The notes beneath the pieces are model-generated. The model had not been told where the DNA came from and searched no databases. It saw only the letters and a program-made list of their open reading frames with translations. From the NCBI GenBank assembly GCA_031289575.1, contig JAITPE010000066.1, positions 1 to 6,128 on the forward strand: 6,128 nucleotides of DNA, read 5' to 3'. Source of the DNA: Spirochaetia bacterium (GTDB lineage: Bacteria > Spirochaetota > UBA4802 > UBA5550). Below, in pieces: positions 5,899-6,128 of the stretch. Within the stretch, counting starts at the first letter, position 1; the number at the start of each line of letters is the position of its first letter. The position numbers and the translations under genes are program-made.

Positions 5899-6075
5899 TT
5901 ACGGAACGCTGTAGAAACAATTTTTAGGCGATATAATGAGCCCCTCTTTCTTGAGCTCCTTGATTGCCTTGTCCACATCTTTTTTGTCGAGCCCGGAAGC
6001 GGCGGCAATCTCCGCGCTCTTAAGCGGCTTGCCCGCTTTCTTAAGGGCATTGAGTACTTCTGTATTAGCCGGCAT
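5899..6075 (-). CDS. 58-residue winged-helix DNA-binding protein
   Basis: A complete small gene hidden beneath the false N-terminal extension of the reductase. Translation gives 58 residues starting MPANTEVLNALKKAGKP and ending CFYSVP. It reads as a minimal winged helix: helix 1 at about 6-15, helix 2 SAEIAAASGL (20-29), recognition helix KKDVDKAIKELKKEG (31-45), and a short wing LIISPKNCFYSV (46-57). It resembles small MarR/ArsR-like stand-alone regulators that I recall from many anaerobes; no exact family is claimed. The start is strongly supported by AGAGGAGG (6082-6089) with GGAGG six bases before the ATG. It is the first gene of the unit with the reductase and DUF1287, so it may regulate them, or act as a general nucleic-acid-binding protein. 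One Cys (53) sits in the wing. Lys-rich helices fit DNA contact. Confidence 0.85.
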   Translation of the reverse strand: MPANTEVLNALKKAGKPLKSAEIAAASGLDKKDVDKAIKELKKEGLIISPKNCFYSVP

Positions 6076-6128
6076 TGTTTTCCTCCTCTGTTGTATCTGT
6101 TTTATTTATATCCACACTCTCACAACAG
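6076..6128 (-). promoter_or_regulatory. Leader of the winged-helix unit with strong RBS and inverted repeat
   Basis: The minus-strand leader holds the ribosome site AGGAGG and, on the plus strand, CTGTTGT (6088-6094) and ACAACAG (6122-6128), perfect 7-bp inverted arms 27 bases apart. The inner arm abuts the ribosome site, so the repeat could be an operator half-pair or an RNA stem. TATAAA (minus strand, 6110-6105) may be a -10 box; its -35 would fall at or beyond the window edge. The repeat touches the edge, so its full length is unknown. Confidence 0.35.

Noticed and set aside
5889..6050. N-terminal extension of the aldo/keto reductase to 6050
   Set aside because: It is Arg/Lys/Ser-rich with no family similarity, overlaps the winged-helix gene in another frame, and the family N-terminus begins at 5888.

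Overview
The window looks like chromosomal DNA from a Gram-negative, probably anaerobic or facultatively anaerobic bacterium. The support is a DUF1573 protein with a signal peptide, an aldo/keto reductase with a double [4Fe-4S] tail, a DUF1858 redox-disulfide protein, glycogen metabolism, and strong GGAG-type ribosome binding sites. I cannot assign a phylum. There is no rRNA, tRNA, CRISPR array, transposase or phage gene, and base composition and gene style look even throughout.

Layout. Positions 1-222 are non-coding and unusually rich in hairpins, with a sigma-70-like promoter near the right end. A two-gene rightward unit follows (223-2726): a small exported DUF1573 protein whose stop codon overlaps the start of glgX, the glycogen debranching enzyme. 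This unit ends in a compact two-way terminator whose hairpin contains the glgX stop codon. Everything to the right is on the minus strand. It comprises a single DUF1858 gene (2738-2947), a two-gene unit of a small membrane protein and an ECF-type sigma factor (4010 down to 3124, 4-nt overlap), and a three-gene unit (6075 down to 4162). The three-gene unit encodes a 58-residue winged-helix protein, a ferredoxin-tailed aldo/keto reductase and an exported DUF1287 protein; the last two overlap by 4 nt.

How the genes may work together. GlgX removes alpha-1,6 branches from glycogen or its limit dextrins. The role of its DUF1573 partner is unknown. The membrane protein/sigma pair has the shape of a membrane-signal regulatory module, with the His-rich small protein as a candidate sensor or sigma partner. 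The three-gene unit may be controlled by its own small winged-helix protein. Start codons were corrected in three places: 223 for DUF1573, GTG at 4749 for DUF1287, and 5888 for the reductase. The 58-residue gene lies under a spurious N-terminal extension of the reductase. No frameshifts or truncations were seen.
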